A DNA stretch of 64,000 nt from Cynocephalus volans (Eukaryota; Chordata; Mammalia; Dermoptera; Cynocephalidae), in contig NC_084463.1 of the NCBI RefSeq assembly GCF_027409185.1, positions 158,883,869-158,947,868 of the forward strand, in the 5' to 3' direction. The notes beneath the pieces were generated by a model that saw only the letters and a program-made list of their open reading frames with translations, ran no database searches and was not told the origin of the DNA. This document shows positions 22,263 to 33,498 of the stretch, in pieces. Position 1 is the first letter of the stretch. Each line of letters opens with the position of its first letter. Position numbers and translations under genes: made by a program.

Positions 22263-24802
22263 GCGGGAAGTGGTTCATGACCTGCTGCAAAGTTCAGCAC
22301 CCGTTGGGATGTTCATTGCCTACTGGGAACCTATGGAGGACAGAGCTCCTGTCAACCGTGGGATCCCCAGACCTGCTGTCATGTTTAGAGGTTCCATACA
22401 GGGGGGCACCAAGCTCTCGAAGCCTGGGAAATGACATTGTGGGAAGGGAAAGAAGAGGCTTGTCTGAGTGAGTGTGTTACAGGTGCGTGTGTGCGCATGT
22501 ACATGTGCATGTGCATGGTGAGGTTGCACGTGCATGGTGAGGATGCACATGCTTATGTACAGGTGCATCGTGCACATACTCATGAGCCTGTCGACACCAC
22601 AGCCTGCGTGCTCAGCCCTTTGCTGACGTTGGAGCAACTCAGGGAAGGGGAGTCTGGAGCTGTCTGTCCTCTGCAGACTCACCCTCAGGTCCTCCTCACA
22701 CCTGCTCATGCTCAGCCACGGCGCCAAGAGCCACCTCCCCCTCACAACTGACCCCTTCCAGACTTGACAAACCCATCCTTGGAGGTGACAGCCTGCAATA
22801 TAGGGACTGACAGTGTCCTGATGGGACCTGAGCCTACAGTGGGGTCTTGGGGGCCATCGACTCCCAGCACTGAGGGGACTGCCCCACTCACGGAGCGGGC
22901 CTCTGCCGGGCACTTGTCCCACGACAACTGCAACCTCTAACACCCAGGGGAAGGCATTGTCACCCCATGGCACAGAGGGGGACATTGAGGACCAGAGAGG
23001 TCGAGGGTCTTGCCCAAGAACACTCGGCTGGAAAGAGGCCAAGCTGGGTCCTATCTACCTGCTTCTGCCCCTGCTCCCTGCCTCGCCCCTGCCTCCCTCC
23101 CCTGCTCCCTCCTTCCCTCCCCTCCAGGTCCCAACCCAGGACAGCGCAGCTTCTTGATTGGAGAATTTCTCGGTTTTCCCCTTCCTCGTGCTTGTCCTCA
23201 GTGGGTGACAGACGCTCCTCCTACCCCCATCCCAGGCTGTCCAGACAGAGCCCAGAGGCATCTCACCTTTGCCCCCTCCTCATGCCAATCTCCACCCACC
23301 AAAACCAGGCCATGCAGACTCCAGAAGTTTCTCCTGATTCACTTCTGCATCCATCTCCCGTCCCCTGACTTGGTTCAGGGCACCCTGCTCCCAACTCCGT
23401 GACCCCACGGCCTCCTGACTGGCCTCCTCCTCTTGTCCCTGCCCTCCCTGTCCAGTCCCCTGGACCCACAGTGGTCTTCCCAAGGGCGCACGGGCCATGA
23501 CCTTCCTGTGGCCTCAGGAACACACTTTGGGCAGCTCCCAGGCCCTTCCTGACCCTCATCTTCATCACCCTCCTTGCCCTCCCTGGGCACTGTCCCCCAG
23601 GCTGACCTAGTGAGCTGCCTTCTCCTCCCCACAGCTCTCCCTGGCTCTGCTCCTCCGCACATCTGTGTCCCTCTACCCAACCCCCACCCCACATTTACTC
23701 TTCCTCTTCCCCCCTCCCCTTTGGACTCCACCCAGCTCAAGGCTGCCCTCGCTGCCCCAGCCTGGCTCAGCTGCCCCTTTTTGGGCCCCAGGTCCCAAGA
23801 CCTTACCTCCCCTTCAGGGATCATGTTGTGCTGCTTTCCCTGGGCCTGTCTGTGCCCCCTGGACTGTGAGCTCCATGCAGGAGCATCCTACATGCTCCCT
23901 TACTCACTTCAGAGATCCATTGAAACGGACTTCCAACTCTAATACCAAAGTCTACAGCCATGCTCAGGGCACTGTCAACAGCAGCTAGTGACTGAAGAAA
24001 TATGAGCTTGGGCCCTGCCTAGATGAGAAGGTAGCTTTCTAGTTAGCAAAGACCTGATCGTCATCAGTAACAACGAAGCCCTTCTCCCCAGTCATGTGAT
24101 GCCCACACAGGGGACTATTCTCTGGAATTTGCAGGACATTTCCCAGAACTGTTTCATTTCTAATATTACCTGGGTCCAGCAGTTCCTTACAGCCACGTAC
24201 CTCTGAGCTCAACCTGTGCCTCCCTGGAGCTTCTGAGAATCTGGACATCTGAGCTGATGGGAGGGGAGAGTTCAGACTTCAGAAAGCCTGAATTAGAATG
24301 CACTTTAGGAGGTGAGATAAATGCCATCGAAGAATGAGGAGGCAGAAAGGACGGTGGCTGAGAAAGAACTGCCAAACCCCACTCAGCAGCAGAAACAGAC
24401 AATGTGGGGAATCGCTCAATCCCAAGACCCAGGGTCCCCTCACAGGCCCACCCCTGGCTTCTGCCCCAGCTGTGTCTGACGAGTAGGTCCCAGGCTCAGG
24501 CAGGTGCAGTTTCCAGAACCCCATAGGTGCCTCCCACAATGGGGTCCCAGGCTTCCCCATTATGCCAGATATAAAGTAGAGGCCGACTCTGTCCAGAGAC
24601 CTCACAGTCCAGCAGGAAAAACGAACTTTTAAATGACAAATACAGTTGGCCTATGAATGACAGATACAGATAGGGAAAGCCTTCTGAAGACAAGCTCTGG
24701 AGTCAAGTGCTCCCAAGGTCAGGAGCCCAGAATGAGGTCGTTGACAGAGGGGAGTCTCCCGCCCACTGGAGAGTGAGTTATGGAAACTTCCAGGGGACTT
24801 AC

Positions 24803-24811
24803 TGGAGCCAC
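24803..24811 (-). pseudogene. First-exon-like PLAAT module, copy 1 (GTG in place of ATG)
   Basis: The - strand reads CTGCCCTGCCTTTCAG, GTG GCT CCA, then GTAAGTCCCC. Three codons ending in phase 0 before a strong donor match the layout of PLAAT exon 1 (three codons, then exon 2). They would join in frame to exon 2 at 21,382. The initiator is GTG here and in copy 2 but ATG in copies 3 and 4. The assignment is inference from layout and copy comparison; the coding part is too short to prove homology. Confidence 0.45.
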
Positions 24812-25015
24812 CTGAAAGGCAGGGCAGTGCCTGGTGCTCTGTGGCTTGTGGACCAGCTTGTGGACCGAGGCTGACGATTTCAATTTCATTTTCCTTCGGA
24901 CCCTACTCAAAAAGGATTTAAAGACTAAACATTTTTTAAGAGAATCAGCTCTTTAAAAACTAGATGCGTTCTCTGAGTGGAAAGGGTAATGATGACTGAC
25001 ATGAAAACACGGACT

Positions 25016-25582
25016 TTCTGAAATTGTTTGAGGAACCTCCATACCATTTTCCGTAGAGGCTGCACCATTTTGCAGTCCCACCAACAGTGTATGAGAGTTC
25101 CTTTTTCTCCGCAACCTCGCCAGCATTTATCGTTCATAGTCTTTTGGATTTTAGCCATCCTAACTGGGGTTAGATGGTATCTCAGTGTGGTTTTGATTTG
25201 CATTTCCCGGATGCTGAGTGATGTTGAGCACTTTTTCATATGCCATTTGCAACAACATGGATGGACCTCGAGAGAATTATATTAAGTGAAACAAGTCAGG
25301 CACAGAAAGAGAAATACCACATGTTCTCACTTATTGGTGGGAGCTAAAAATTAATATATAAATTCACACACACACACACACACACACAAAACCGGGGGGG
25401 GGGAAGAAGATATAACAAACACAATTACTTGAAGTTGATATGACAAACAAACAGAAAGGACATTGTTGGGGGGAAGGGGGGAGGGAGAAGGGAGGGAGGT
25501 TTTGGTGATGGGGAGCAATAATCAGCCACAATGTATATCGACAAAATAAAATTTAAAAAATATTAAAAAAAAAAAAAGAAAA
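25016..25582 (+). mobile_element. Young 5'-inverted (twin-primed) L1 inside unit 1
   Basis: Bases 25,016-25,240 are L1 ORF2 in reverse (antisense of [16 protein letters not shown] and neighbours). Bases 25,241-25,582 are the L1 3' end in sense, with a CA repeat, a G run and a poly-A tail. A perfect 13-bp duplication GAAAACACGGACT flanks it (25,003-25,015 and 25,583-25,595). Unit 2 holds the empty site (about 33,690) with a single copy of that sequence. Relative to the related L1 at 59.6 kb, about 220 bases between the inverted and sense parts are missing, as twin priming predicts. Confidence 0.93.
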
Positions 25583-26599
25583 GAAAACACGGACTCGGTG
25601 GTGCTTCAGAGCCATGTGAGGAGCAGCCGGAGTCGGAGGGCAGCCCTGCATCCCTGCCCCTGCTGGAGAAATCAGTGGTCACTCTGACAAGGACGCTGTG
25701 CAGCTGTTCCTTCCACAGGAAATGGAAGCATTTAGAGGCAGGGAGGTATCAACTCCCAATGCACCACATAGGTCCTTGTCTCCCAACATCCTCAGAAAAT
25801 ATTGGGCAGAGACCATGGGAGCAGGCCAGCGGGGCTGCTTCACTCCACAGGATGCCCTGGAAGTGATGGGCACCTGAGGCCATGTGGGGCAGGATCTCCT
25901 TGCCCCATCAGGATGCACTTGGCTGCAAGAAGCAGAGCGAAACTAAAAGAGGCTTCAGCAGCCTGGACACTCATTGTCTCCATAACAAGTAGATGGAGCA
26001 GGGACTCAGGTTTGGTTCAGGGGCTGAGCAAGGCCTCCAAGGACCTGGGCTATTTCCACCACACTGATCCTGTGCCTGCAGTGCTGCCCTGCATGGCACT
26101 CTACGGCCACTAAAACCCCAAATGGTTCATTTTCACATGGCAACATCCAAAAGAAGGAGAGGAAGACGTGTCTCACCATCTGTCTCTTTTGTCTGGGAGT
26201 GAATCTTTCCCAGGAGCCCCTGGCTGACTGTATCCCACTGTTCAATGACCAAACTGGGTCACATTTCCACACCCAAACCAATCATGAGCAAAGGGGCAGG
26301 GGCCACCCTGGCAGGCTCAGACACCCCAGTGCATCACCTGGACCTGAGGCGGGGCTCCTGCTGCCTATGAACATCAGGGCTCCGTAAGCCCAGGAGCAGG
26401 TGACATCAGTGAGTGTGTGTGTAGAGGTGGCTATGCTCACATGGTGTCCTCTCATGAGCCCAGAAGCTCCTTGAGGTCAAGAACTCTGTCACATTCACCA
26501 GTGTTCACCCTCCCCCTGTCACAAAAAGAGCCTTGAGCACATCAAATGATCAAGACATATTTATGAAGTGAATGAGTCATGAAAGAGTGATGATGGGTG

Positions 26600-27110
26600 G
26601 GTGGAGATATTTGTTCTGCTCTGAGGCGTCCTCCCACAAGAATGCGCTCACACCCTGCTCGTGCACACAAGCGAGTTTATTCACTCCAACTGGCCAGTGA
26701 CCGTCTCTCAAGGAGCAACCAAGGGAGAACGGCCCTGGGCCTTGGTCTTGGGGGGTTTTTAAAGGCAGAGAGCAAATGCTGTTGGCACACGGGTTTGTCC
26801 AGGTGCTCAAAGCAACCTGGGGAGCTCGGTTACAGAAGCCAAGAATGAGCCGTTCGAGCAATCAAGCACACAGGTTGTCGTTGTGTGTGGTTCCTGTTCC
26901 CGTGTAATAGTTCACTGTGTGTGGCTCCTGTTTCTATGCAACGGTTTTTGTTTCTATGAGAAGGACAACGGTTTCTCATGCAAAGGGCGGTTAGTCTGCA
27001 GGTCAGATGGGGGCAAAATGGAGTTACTTAGGTTAAGCAAGCAATTCTACAGAAGCAGACAGCACACGTTATGAGGGTGTAGGGAGCTGTATTTCAGTTC
27101 CTCCAATCCA
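26600..27110 (-). mobile_element. Possible solo LTR (copy in unit 1; second copy about 34,705-35,215)
   Basis: The stretch includes CACACAAGCGAGTTTATTCA (an antisense polyA-like region), CTCAAGGAGCAACCAAGG, a G-rich run, and a second half with repeated GTGTGTGG-CTCCTGTT motifs. It has the length and signal layout of an LTR, but I cannot name a family. It predates the duplication because both long units carry it. Confidence 0.35.
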
Positions 27111-27714
27111 CAAGCTCACACACAGCGAAGCACACGGATGTGTGTGCACGAAGGCCCCATGTGTGGATGACCACACGCACACAGGTGCACATGCCCTCGG
27201 GAGGGCCTCTGTGTTCAAATCCATTTTAAATTCTTATCTGCCTTTATATAGAGGAACAGCACAGTTTCCCAGGCAGAACTAAAGAAATAAGGCCAGGGTG
27301 CAAGCAGGTGGAGAGACATTTCCCTCAGTTTGCCAGGGAAGGAAGAACCTGGGTTATGGAAGCTCAGAAAGGGAGGACTTCTTTTGTTACCGGCGAAAGA
27401 GACTTCTAGAATTTTTAGCTTTGCATGTTCGAAATGTCGGAATTTACACTTTGAATGGTACGGCGGCGGCGGCGGTGAGTTCCTGCGTTCTCAGGTGGCG
27501 ACTGGCTTGTTTGAATGACCACTCGGGTAGACCGCGCCCACCTGGAAGAGACAGGAGGCACGTACGTGAGAGCAACAAAGGACGGACGTGCACCGAGGCC
27601 TTCACACCACAGGGCTCCTCCTGCTCCTGGGCAGGCAGCCAGGAACGTGAAGGCCCCTGTGGTCTCCACCTTCTTGAGGGCATCTTTCCACCCTCTTAGG
27701 AGCTCCAGACTCAC

Positions 27715-27821
27715 CTGTTTGGTTCATAGTATTCAGAGTGGGAATATGAGCCTGTAATGCCAATCCTCAGGATACAGACAGCAGCTACCACCAACACAGC
27801 GACAAGAGCAATATGCGGAAT
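27715..27821 (-). CDS. Unassigned membrane-segment exon, unit 1 copy
   Basis: On the - strand a strong acceptor (CTCTGCTCTCTTCTGCTGCAG) opens IPHIALVAVLVVAAVCILRI, which continues GITGSYSHSEYYEPN. A consensus donor CAG|GTGAGT follows at 27,714, and read-through gives a TGA immediately. Only the phase-0 frame is open. About 20 residues (ALVAVLVVAAVCIL) form a transmembrane segment and the rest is a short polar tail. If it is internal it is 107 bases, phase 0 to 2. If terminal, it would encode 36 residues, about the size of a PLAAT C-terminal anchor exon, and it lies 3' of the unit 2 first-exon module. The LVVA core is a weak resemblance to PLAAT4's anchor. No confident family assignment. Confidence 0.4.
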
Positions 27822-29844
27822 CTGCAGCAGAAGAGAGCAGAGGACGTGAGCCTGGGCTGGGGGTCCGGCCGTCTGAGCTCCAACAGTGGCTCTGCTGGGC
27901 CATGTCTGTGGCTTCGGGAAGTCCCCAACCCTCTCTCAGTCACATGGGGACAATCGTGCACCAGGTTTTTGTGAGGATGAAATGTGGGTGTAGAAGAACG
28001 TTCATCTTATTTGCTGCCAGTGCTCCCCTGAGGGAAAGGTGGTCATTGTTGGGGATCCCCTCGATGGGTGCCTCAGGTCTGGAGGAGAGCGGAGGCTGCG
28101 CTCTGCAGTCAGAAGGTGAAACAGCGAACCTGCTCTGTGCGGGAGGGAACAGGAGCTGAGGGATGCACAAGCCCCGGAGGGAAAAGCGAGGGGACTGGGG
28201 GAGGAAGACGGAGCTGAGCGGCGAGGAAGGTGCAGCCTGCAGCAGAAGCTCCCGTGACAGACGAGGCCTCACAACTGCCCTCAGGAACCAGTAGGCTGCT
28301 GGGCTCGGTGTAAACCTCCACCGTCCCTTCAGCAACTGAGACAAGCTTCTGGGCTTGTGACACTGGCATTTCGTGAGGGAAGGAATTGGGGCTGTCCCTT
28401 TGCCTTGGGAAAAAGCATCAGTGAAGTGATCCCCAAATTGAAGTGCTTGAGCAGCAGCAGGCGGTGGCCAGGAGGACTGTGAGCCTCCCCGTGCTGTCCT
28501 TCGGGATCAGCCAGGAGCCTGGGTCTCCCCAGCACTGGGAAGAGAGTTTGAGTAGAATCCATTTCATCGCAAAGGTCGAGGGATGACCCCAATTGCCACT
28601 TGGGATCCAATTATCTGAGATAATAAATATGATAGCAAAAGGGCCAAAGAAATGTTTCCTGTTATGATTTAGAAAACTAGCTTTGGCAACAGCCAGCTGC
28701 TGGGGGAACCGTCCCGTGTGGAGAGGCCGCTCCTTAGCTCCTGTCCTCCTCCTCGCTGTCTAGTTAGCAAGTGGCTAAGAAAAGCCTCCCGAGAGCCACA
28801 ATCCAGTGAGAGACAGACACAGACGTGCACAATTCGAGTTCCCACGGAAGGGGTCCCAGCTATGACGGAGCAAAAGAAAGGTCAGGACACTGGGGAGAAG
28901 GAGATTGATTCTTAGGAGGGGACTTAGAGAGGGTGGGGTGGGAGTGGTGTCCCCGCAGAGGGAAAGGCAGGGTGAGGATGTCCTCATGAACAGTCACAGC
29001 CGCTTACAGGAGAAGGACCCTCTAAATGACGCTGGTCCTTGCCAATTTTTTTTGAACAAAAATCTTTTTATACATAGAACCTTACAGGGCAAAGGGGTCC
29101 CTCAAGCAGTGAGACACGTGTTCTTTGAAGGGAAATAATTGGTGCTGTTGGAGCCCTGGAGGCCTCCATCGCTTGAGTCATTCTTTGCAGAGCTCTGGCG
29201 CAGTCTCGCCCCCCATGCTCAGTGGGAGGACGGGGGTCTGAAGGAGAGGTGGGCGCTGGGAACGGGGCAGGTTCTCTCTCCAAGATCACACATTTGCAGA
29301 ACTGAGATGAGAAGCCACGTTTTCTGACTCAAAAATGACTGCCGTCTCCTCTGCAGGGCACTGGCTGTGCCGCTGGGGCTTAGCCTCTCCTACCCTCCCC
29401 CGTCTCCCTCTCCTTGGCTCCTCAACCAGCCTTTCTCTGCTCCCTAATTTCTCACGCTGAGCCCTCCATGCCTCCTCGGGTGGTTCTTTCCCAGCAGGAA
29501 AAGCCCCACATGCTCTTCTTGCCCACCTGTCCCAGTGGATGGGGGGAGCTGGAGGTCAGGGTGAGGGAGAGGCTGGAAGGGAGGTGAGCTGTGGGCGCGG
29601 AGGGATGGAGCCAGATGCCTGGAAGGACACACCTGGCTGAGGAACCTGGACTTTAATCCTGAAGCAACTGGGAACCATAAAATGCTTCTGGGAGGGGAGG
29701 AAGTCAAGGTGATTGTGATAAATGACATGGTCACTAAGTTCTCTGGGGAGAGGCTTTTCTCAGAAATCTTGGAGAGAGACGTCTACAGGTCTCTTGGAGA
29801 GAAAAGGACACAACAACACTTCGTGGCTACTGTGTACTGAGTGC

Positions 29845-31000
29845 ACACCACAGCTGGAGCATTTTTGAGAGCGAGGGTGCCTGACGTGTCAAATGTGTGC
29901 CAGGCACACTTGTGGTACTTGAGGTCCAGCAGTGAATGAAGCAGGAAAACCTCTCTGCCCTTAAGAGGCTTATACTGTGGTGGGAAGAGGCGGGCACTAA
30001 ACACAAAACGTAACACACAAGTCACCTGCGCAGGGCCATAGAAGGTGCTCAGGTTGGCAAATGTAGATCAGAGGAAAGGGAGCGATGCTGGGACAGCGTG
30101 GGGTGCAGCTCGAGGTAGGGTGTCGGGCGATTCAGGTGAGGAAGGGAAAGAGGGAGCCCTCAGGGTATCTGACGGAAGAACTTCTGCACAGAGGGAAACT
30201 TCCAGGCCTGGCGTGTCTGACAGAACATCAAGGACATTGGTGAGGCCGCAGGGTTGAGGGCACCGGAGGGCAGATGTATCTAGGCCACTGGAAGGATGTG
30301 GCTTTTTTTCTTGGTAAAATGTGCAGCAGTGGAAGGTTTTGAGGAGAGAAGTGACAGTATCTGCAACTTCACAAGGGTCGCTCCGCTACTGTGTCGGGAC
30401 AGCTCTGCGGAGGCAAGCGTGGGAGCAGGGGGAGCCGCGGGAGGCTGTTCCCGTGGCTGAGACGAGAGACACGGTGGCTCGGGTCAGCGTGGAGATGCAG
30501 GACCCGGGGCAGACGTGTGGATGCTGGAAGCACGTGGAAAGTAGCAGCCGCAGGACTCCCCTAGGAACTGGCTGTGCGGTGTAAGTGAAAGGCAGGGCTC
30601 AGTGACCACTCCAAGCGTTTGTCCTGAGTGACTGGAAGGATGGGGTTGCACCGACTGGAATGAGGAAAACTGAGTGGAGAAAGTTTGGGAAGAGAAACCT
30701 GGAGATCGGATGTGGCCATGAGAATTAGGAGCTACTCATTCGAGAATCATCGTCACAGAGAAGCTGTTTCATGTCACAGACCGGGTGAGACTCATGAGGT
30801 GGTGAGGAGAGGGAGGACACAGAAGAGGACCAAGGATGGGGCCTGAGACTCGGGAAAGAGAAGCAGCAGCACAGGAGACAGAGGGGAGCAGCCAGCAAGG
30901 GTGGAGGCTGGGAGCCGAGGGAAGAGCTTCAGACAGGAGGAATGACGGGGACGTGCAGCACAGCAGGTCCCTGGAGAGCGAGGCTCCAAGTGTGATGAGA
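29845..31000 (+). repeat. Long ancient mammalian interspersed repeat (unit 1; second copy about 37,950-39,100)
   Basis: Landmarks are GTGTGCCAGGCACACTTG, TCCAGCAGTGAATGAAGCAG, AGGCTTATACTGTGGTGGGA, CTGCACAGAGGGAAACTTCC, GGAAGGTTTTGAGGAGAGAA and ACTGGAAGGATGGGGTTGCA, in order over about 1 kb. I recognise this order from an old, widely dispersed mammalian repeat but cannot name it reliably. The copy is GC-rich and gives spurious open frames on both strands. Confidence 0.5.
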
Positions 31001-33489
31001 GTGGGTTCCAGAGAAAGCAAGAGTGACAGGATTGGACACAGCAAGTGTAGACAATCCTTTAAAGGATTTTTCTACATAGGTGACCTAGCCTGGAAAAAAT
31101 GACCTTGTGCGATGGGAGAATTCTACTTGGATGTGTGTATGGTGTTTGTGTGCACACACGTGCACGCTGAGGATGCACATGCACGTGTACAGGTGCGTGG
31201 TGCACGCACTCGTGAGCCTGTTGACACCACATCCTGCGTGCTCAGCCCTTTGCTGAGGTTGGAGCAACTTGGGGAAGCGGAGTCTGGAGCTGTCTGTCCT
31301 CTGCAGACCCACCCTCACGTCCTCCTCACACCTCCTGTTCAACCTCGGCCATGGCCCTCAGAGCCACCTCCTCCTCACAACAGCCCCCTTCCATCCTTGG
31401 GACACCCATCCTTGGAGGTGACAGCCTGTGACACAGGGACTGACAGTGTCCTGATGGGACCTGAGCCTACAGTGGCGTCTTGGGGGCCATTGGCTCCCAG
31501 CACTGAGGGGACTGCCCCACTCATGGAGCAGGCCTCTGCCGGGCACTTGTCCCATGATAACTGCAACCTCTAACACGCAGGGGAAGGCATTGTCACCCCT
31601 GACCCTGCTCCCTGCCTCGCCCCTGCCTCCCTCCCCTGCCTCCCTCCTTCCCTCCACTCCAGGTCCCAACCCAGGACAGCGCAGCTTCTTGACTGGAAAA
31701 TTTCTTGGTTTCTATCCCTCCTGTGCCTTTCCTCAGTGGGTGACAGACAATCCTCCTAGTCCCATCCCAGGCTGTCCAGACAGAGCCCAGAGGCAACTCA
31801 CCTTTGCCCCCTCCTCATGCCAATCCCCACCCACGAAAAGCAGACCACACAGATTCCAGAAGTTTCTCCTGATTCACTTCTGCGTCCATCTCCCGTTCCC
31901 TGACATGGTTCCGAGCAGCCTGTCCCTGCCTCTTGGACACCATGGCCTCCTGACCGATCTCCCCCTCCTGTCTCTGCCCTCCACATCCAGTCCTCTGACC
32001 CACAGTGGTCTTTCAAGGGCACTTTGGCCATGACCTTCCTCTGGCCTCAGGAGCAGGACACACACTTGGGCAGCTCTCAGGCCCTTCCTGACCCTCACTC
32101 TCCTCACCATCCCTGGGCTCTGCTCCTGAGGCTGACCCAGTGACCTGTCCACCCCTCCCCACGTCTCTACTCCTCGGCACGTCAGGGTCTCTCTGCCCAG
32201 CCGCCTCCCCACACCCACTCTTTATTGTCCCCCTTACCTATCAGTCTCCCCCCAGCTAGAGGCCGCCCTCACTGCTGCAGCCTGGCTCAGCTGCCCCACT
32301 CTGGGTCCCGGGCCTGAGACCCCACCTCCCCTGCAGGGATCATGCTGTGCTGTGTTCCCTGGGCCTGTCTGTGCCCCCTGGGCTGTGAGGTCCGTGCAGG
32401 AGCATCCTACGTGCTCGACCCTCCTCCCTGCTCCTCTGGGATCCAGCAAAGGGCCTGGCATGGATGGGGCAGGGGAATTAGACAAGGAAAAGAGACAGAG
32501 GATCAGTGGTGCCAGGACTCCTGCCCAGCTTCTCCTCGTCTCAGCCCGAGGCGGCCATGTCAGCCAGTGCATCCAGGGCCAGAGACGGTCTCCATGTGAG
32601 GATAAGAAGGGAACTTTTAGCTCTAATGCTAAATGTCTTAAACTACAGTCAGGGCACTGTCAACAGTAGCTGGTGGTTGAAGAAATGTGATCTTGGGCTC
32701 TACCTGGATAAAAAAATGGCTTTGTATTCAACAGAGCCCTGTTTTACATCATTAGCAATAAAGCTATTCCCCAGAATCACACGATGCACACACAGTGGAA
32801 TGTCCTCCAGAACTTGCAGGACATTTCCCAGAATTGTTTCATTTCCAGTAATAGCCTGAGTCCAACTGTTGCTTTTCAGCTACACACCTGTTGGCCCAGC
32901 CTGTCCCCTCCCTGGAGCTTCTGAAATATAATGATAATCTGGGCTGATGGGAGGGGAGAGTTCAGAGTTCAGAATGCTGGAATTAGAATGCACTTTGCAA
33001 GGCAGGACAAATGCCATGGACAAAAGAGGAAAGAGAAAGGACTGCGGCTGAGAAGGGACCAAACCCCACTCAGCAGCAGAAATAGTAAATGTGGGGAATC
33101 GCTCAATACCAAGACCCAGGGTCCCCTCACAGGCCCACCCCTGGCTTCTGCCCCAGCTGTGTCTGGTGAGTAGGCCCCAGGCTCAGGCAGGTGCAGTTTC
33201 TGGAACCCCATAGGTGCCTCCCACAATGGGGTCCCAGGCTTCCCCATTATGCCAGATGTAGAGTAGAGGCCGACTCTGTCCAGAGACCTCACAGTCCAGG
33301 AGGAAAAATGAACTTTTAAACGACAAATACAGTTGGCCTATGAATGACAGATACAGATAGGGAAAGCCTTCTGAAGACAAGCTCTGGAGTCAAGTGCTCC
33401 CAAGGTCAGGAGCCCAGAATGAGGTCGTTGACGGAGGGGAGTCTCCCGCCCACTGGAGAGTGAGTTATGGAAACTTCCAGGGGCCTTAC

Positions 33490-33498
33490 TGGAGCCAC
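33490..33498 (-). pseudogene. First-exon-like PLAAT module, copy 2 (GTG in place of ATG)
   Basis: The - strand reads CTGCCCTGCTTTCCAG, GTG GCT CCA, then GTAAGGCCC. The donor has changed from GTAAGT to GTAAGG and the initiator is GTG, as in copy 1. The leader upstream (CACAAGCCACAGAGCACCAG) is shared with copy 1. No PLAAT exon 2 or 3 is found downstream before the next module. Confidence 0.42.

Larger units (their letters stand above)
22400..31050. repeat. Tandem segmental duplication, unit 1
   Basis: This block aligns along its length with 31,051-39,150. From about 24,370 to 31,020 the two are nearly identical by eye (for example the open frames at 27,298 and 35,404, spaced 8,106). Before 24,370 they are clearly more diverged and unit 1 lacks about 170 bases present in units 2 and 3. 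The unit contains a TG-rich start, a first-exon-like module at 24.8 kb, an LTR-like block near 26.6-27.1 kb, a (CGG)5 stretch, the membrane-segment exon at 27.7 kb, and an ancient repeat at 29.8-31.0 kb. Unit 1 alone carries an L1 insertion at 25.0-25.6 kb. Confidence 0.9.

Noticed and set aside
22320..23042. 240-codon open frame on the - strand
   Set aside because: It spans a TG/CA-rich repeat and duplicated non-coding sequence; the related stretches in units 2 and 3 do not keep the frame.
23055..23160. Long pyrimidine tract ending CCTCCAGGTCCCAACC on the + strand, acceptor-like
   Set aside because: Present in all three units, but no coding continuation with a family signature or donor follows; probably chance in C-rich sequence.
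25360..25390. CA repeats (also 51,868-51,905 and 60,823-60,841) as a possible regulatory or CRISPR-like array
   Set aside because: They are the variable CA tract of the young L1 3'UTR, present in all three copies.
27298..27699. 133-codon + frame duplicated at 35,404-35,805
   Set aside because: Same length in both copies only because the units are nearly identical; no domain, and it overlaps the region around the minus-strand exon donor.
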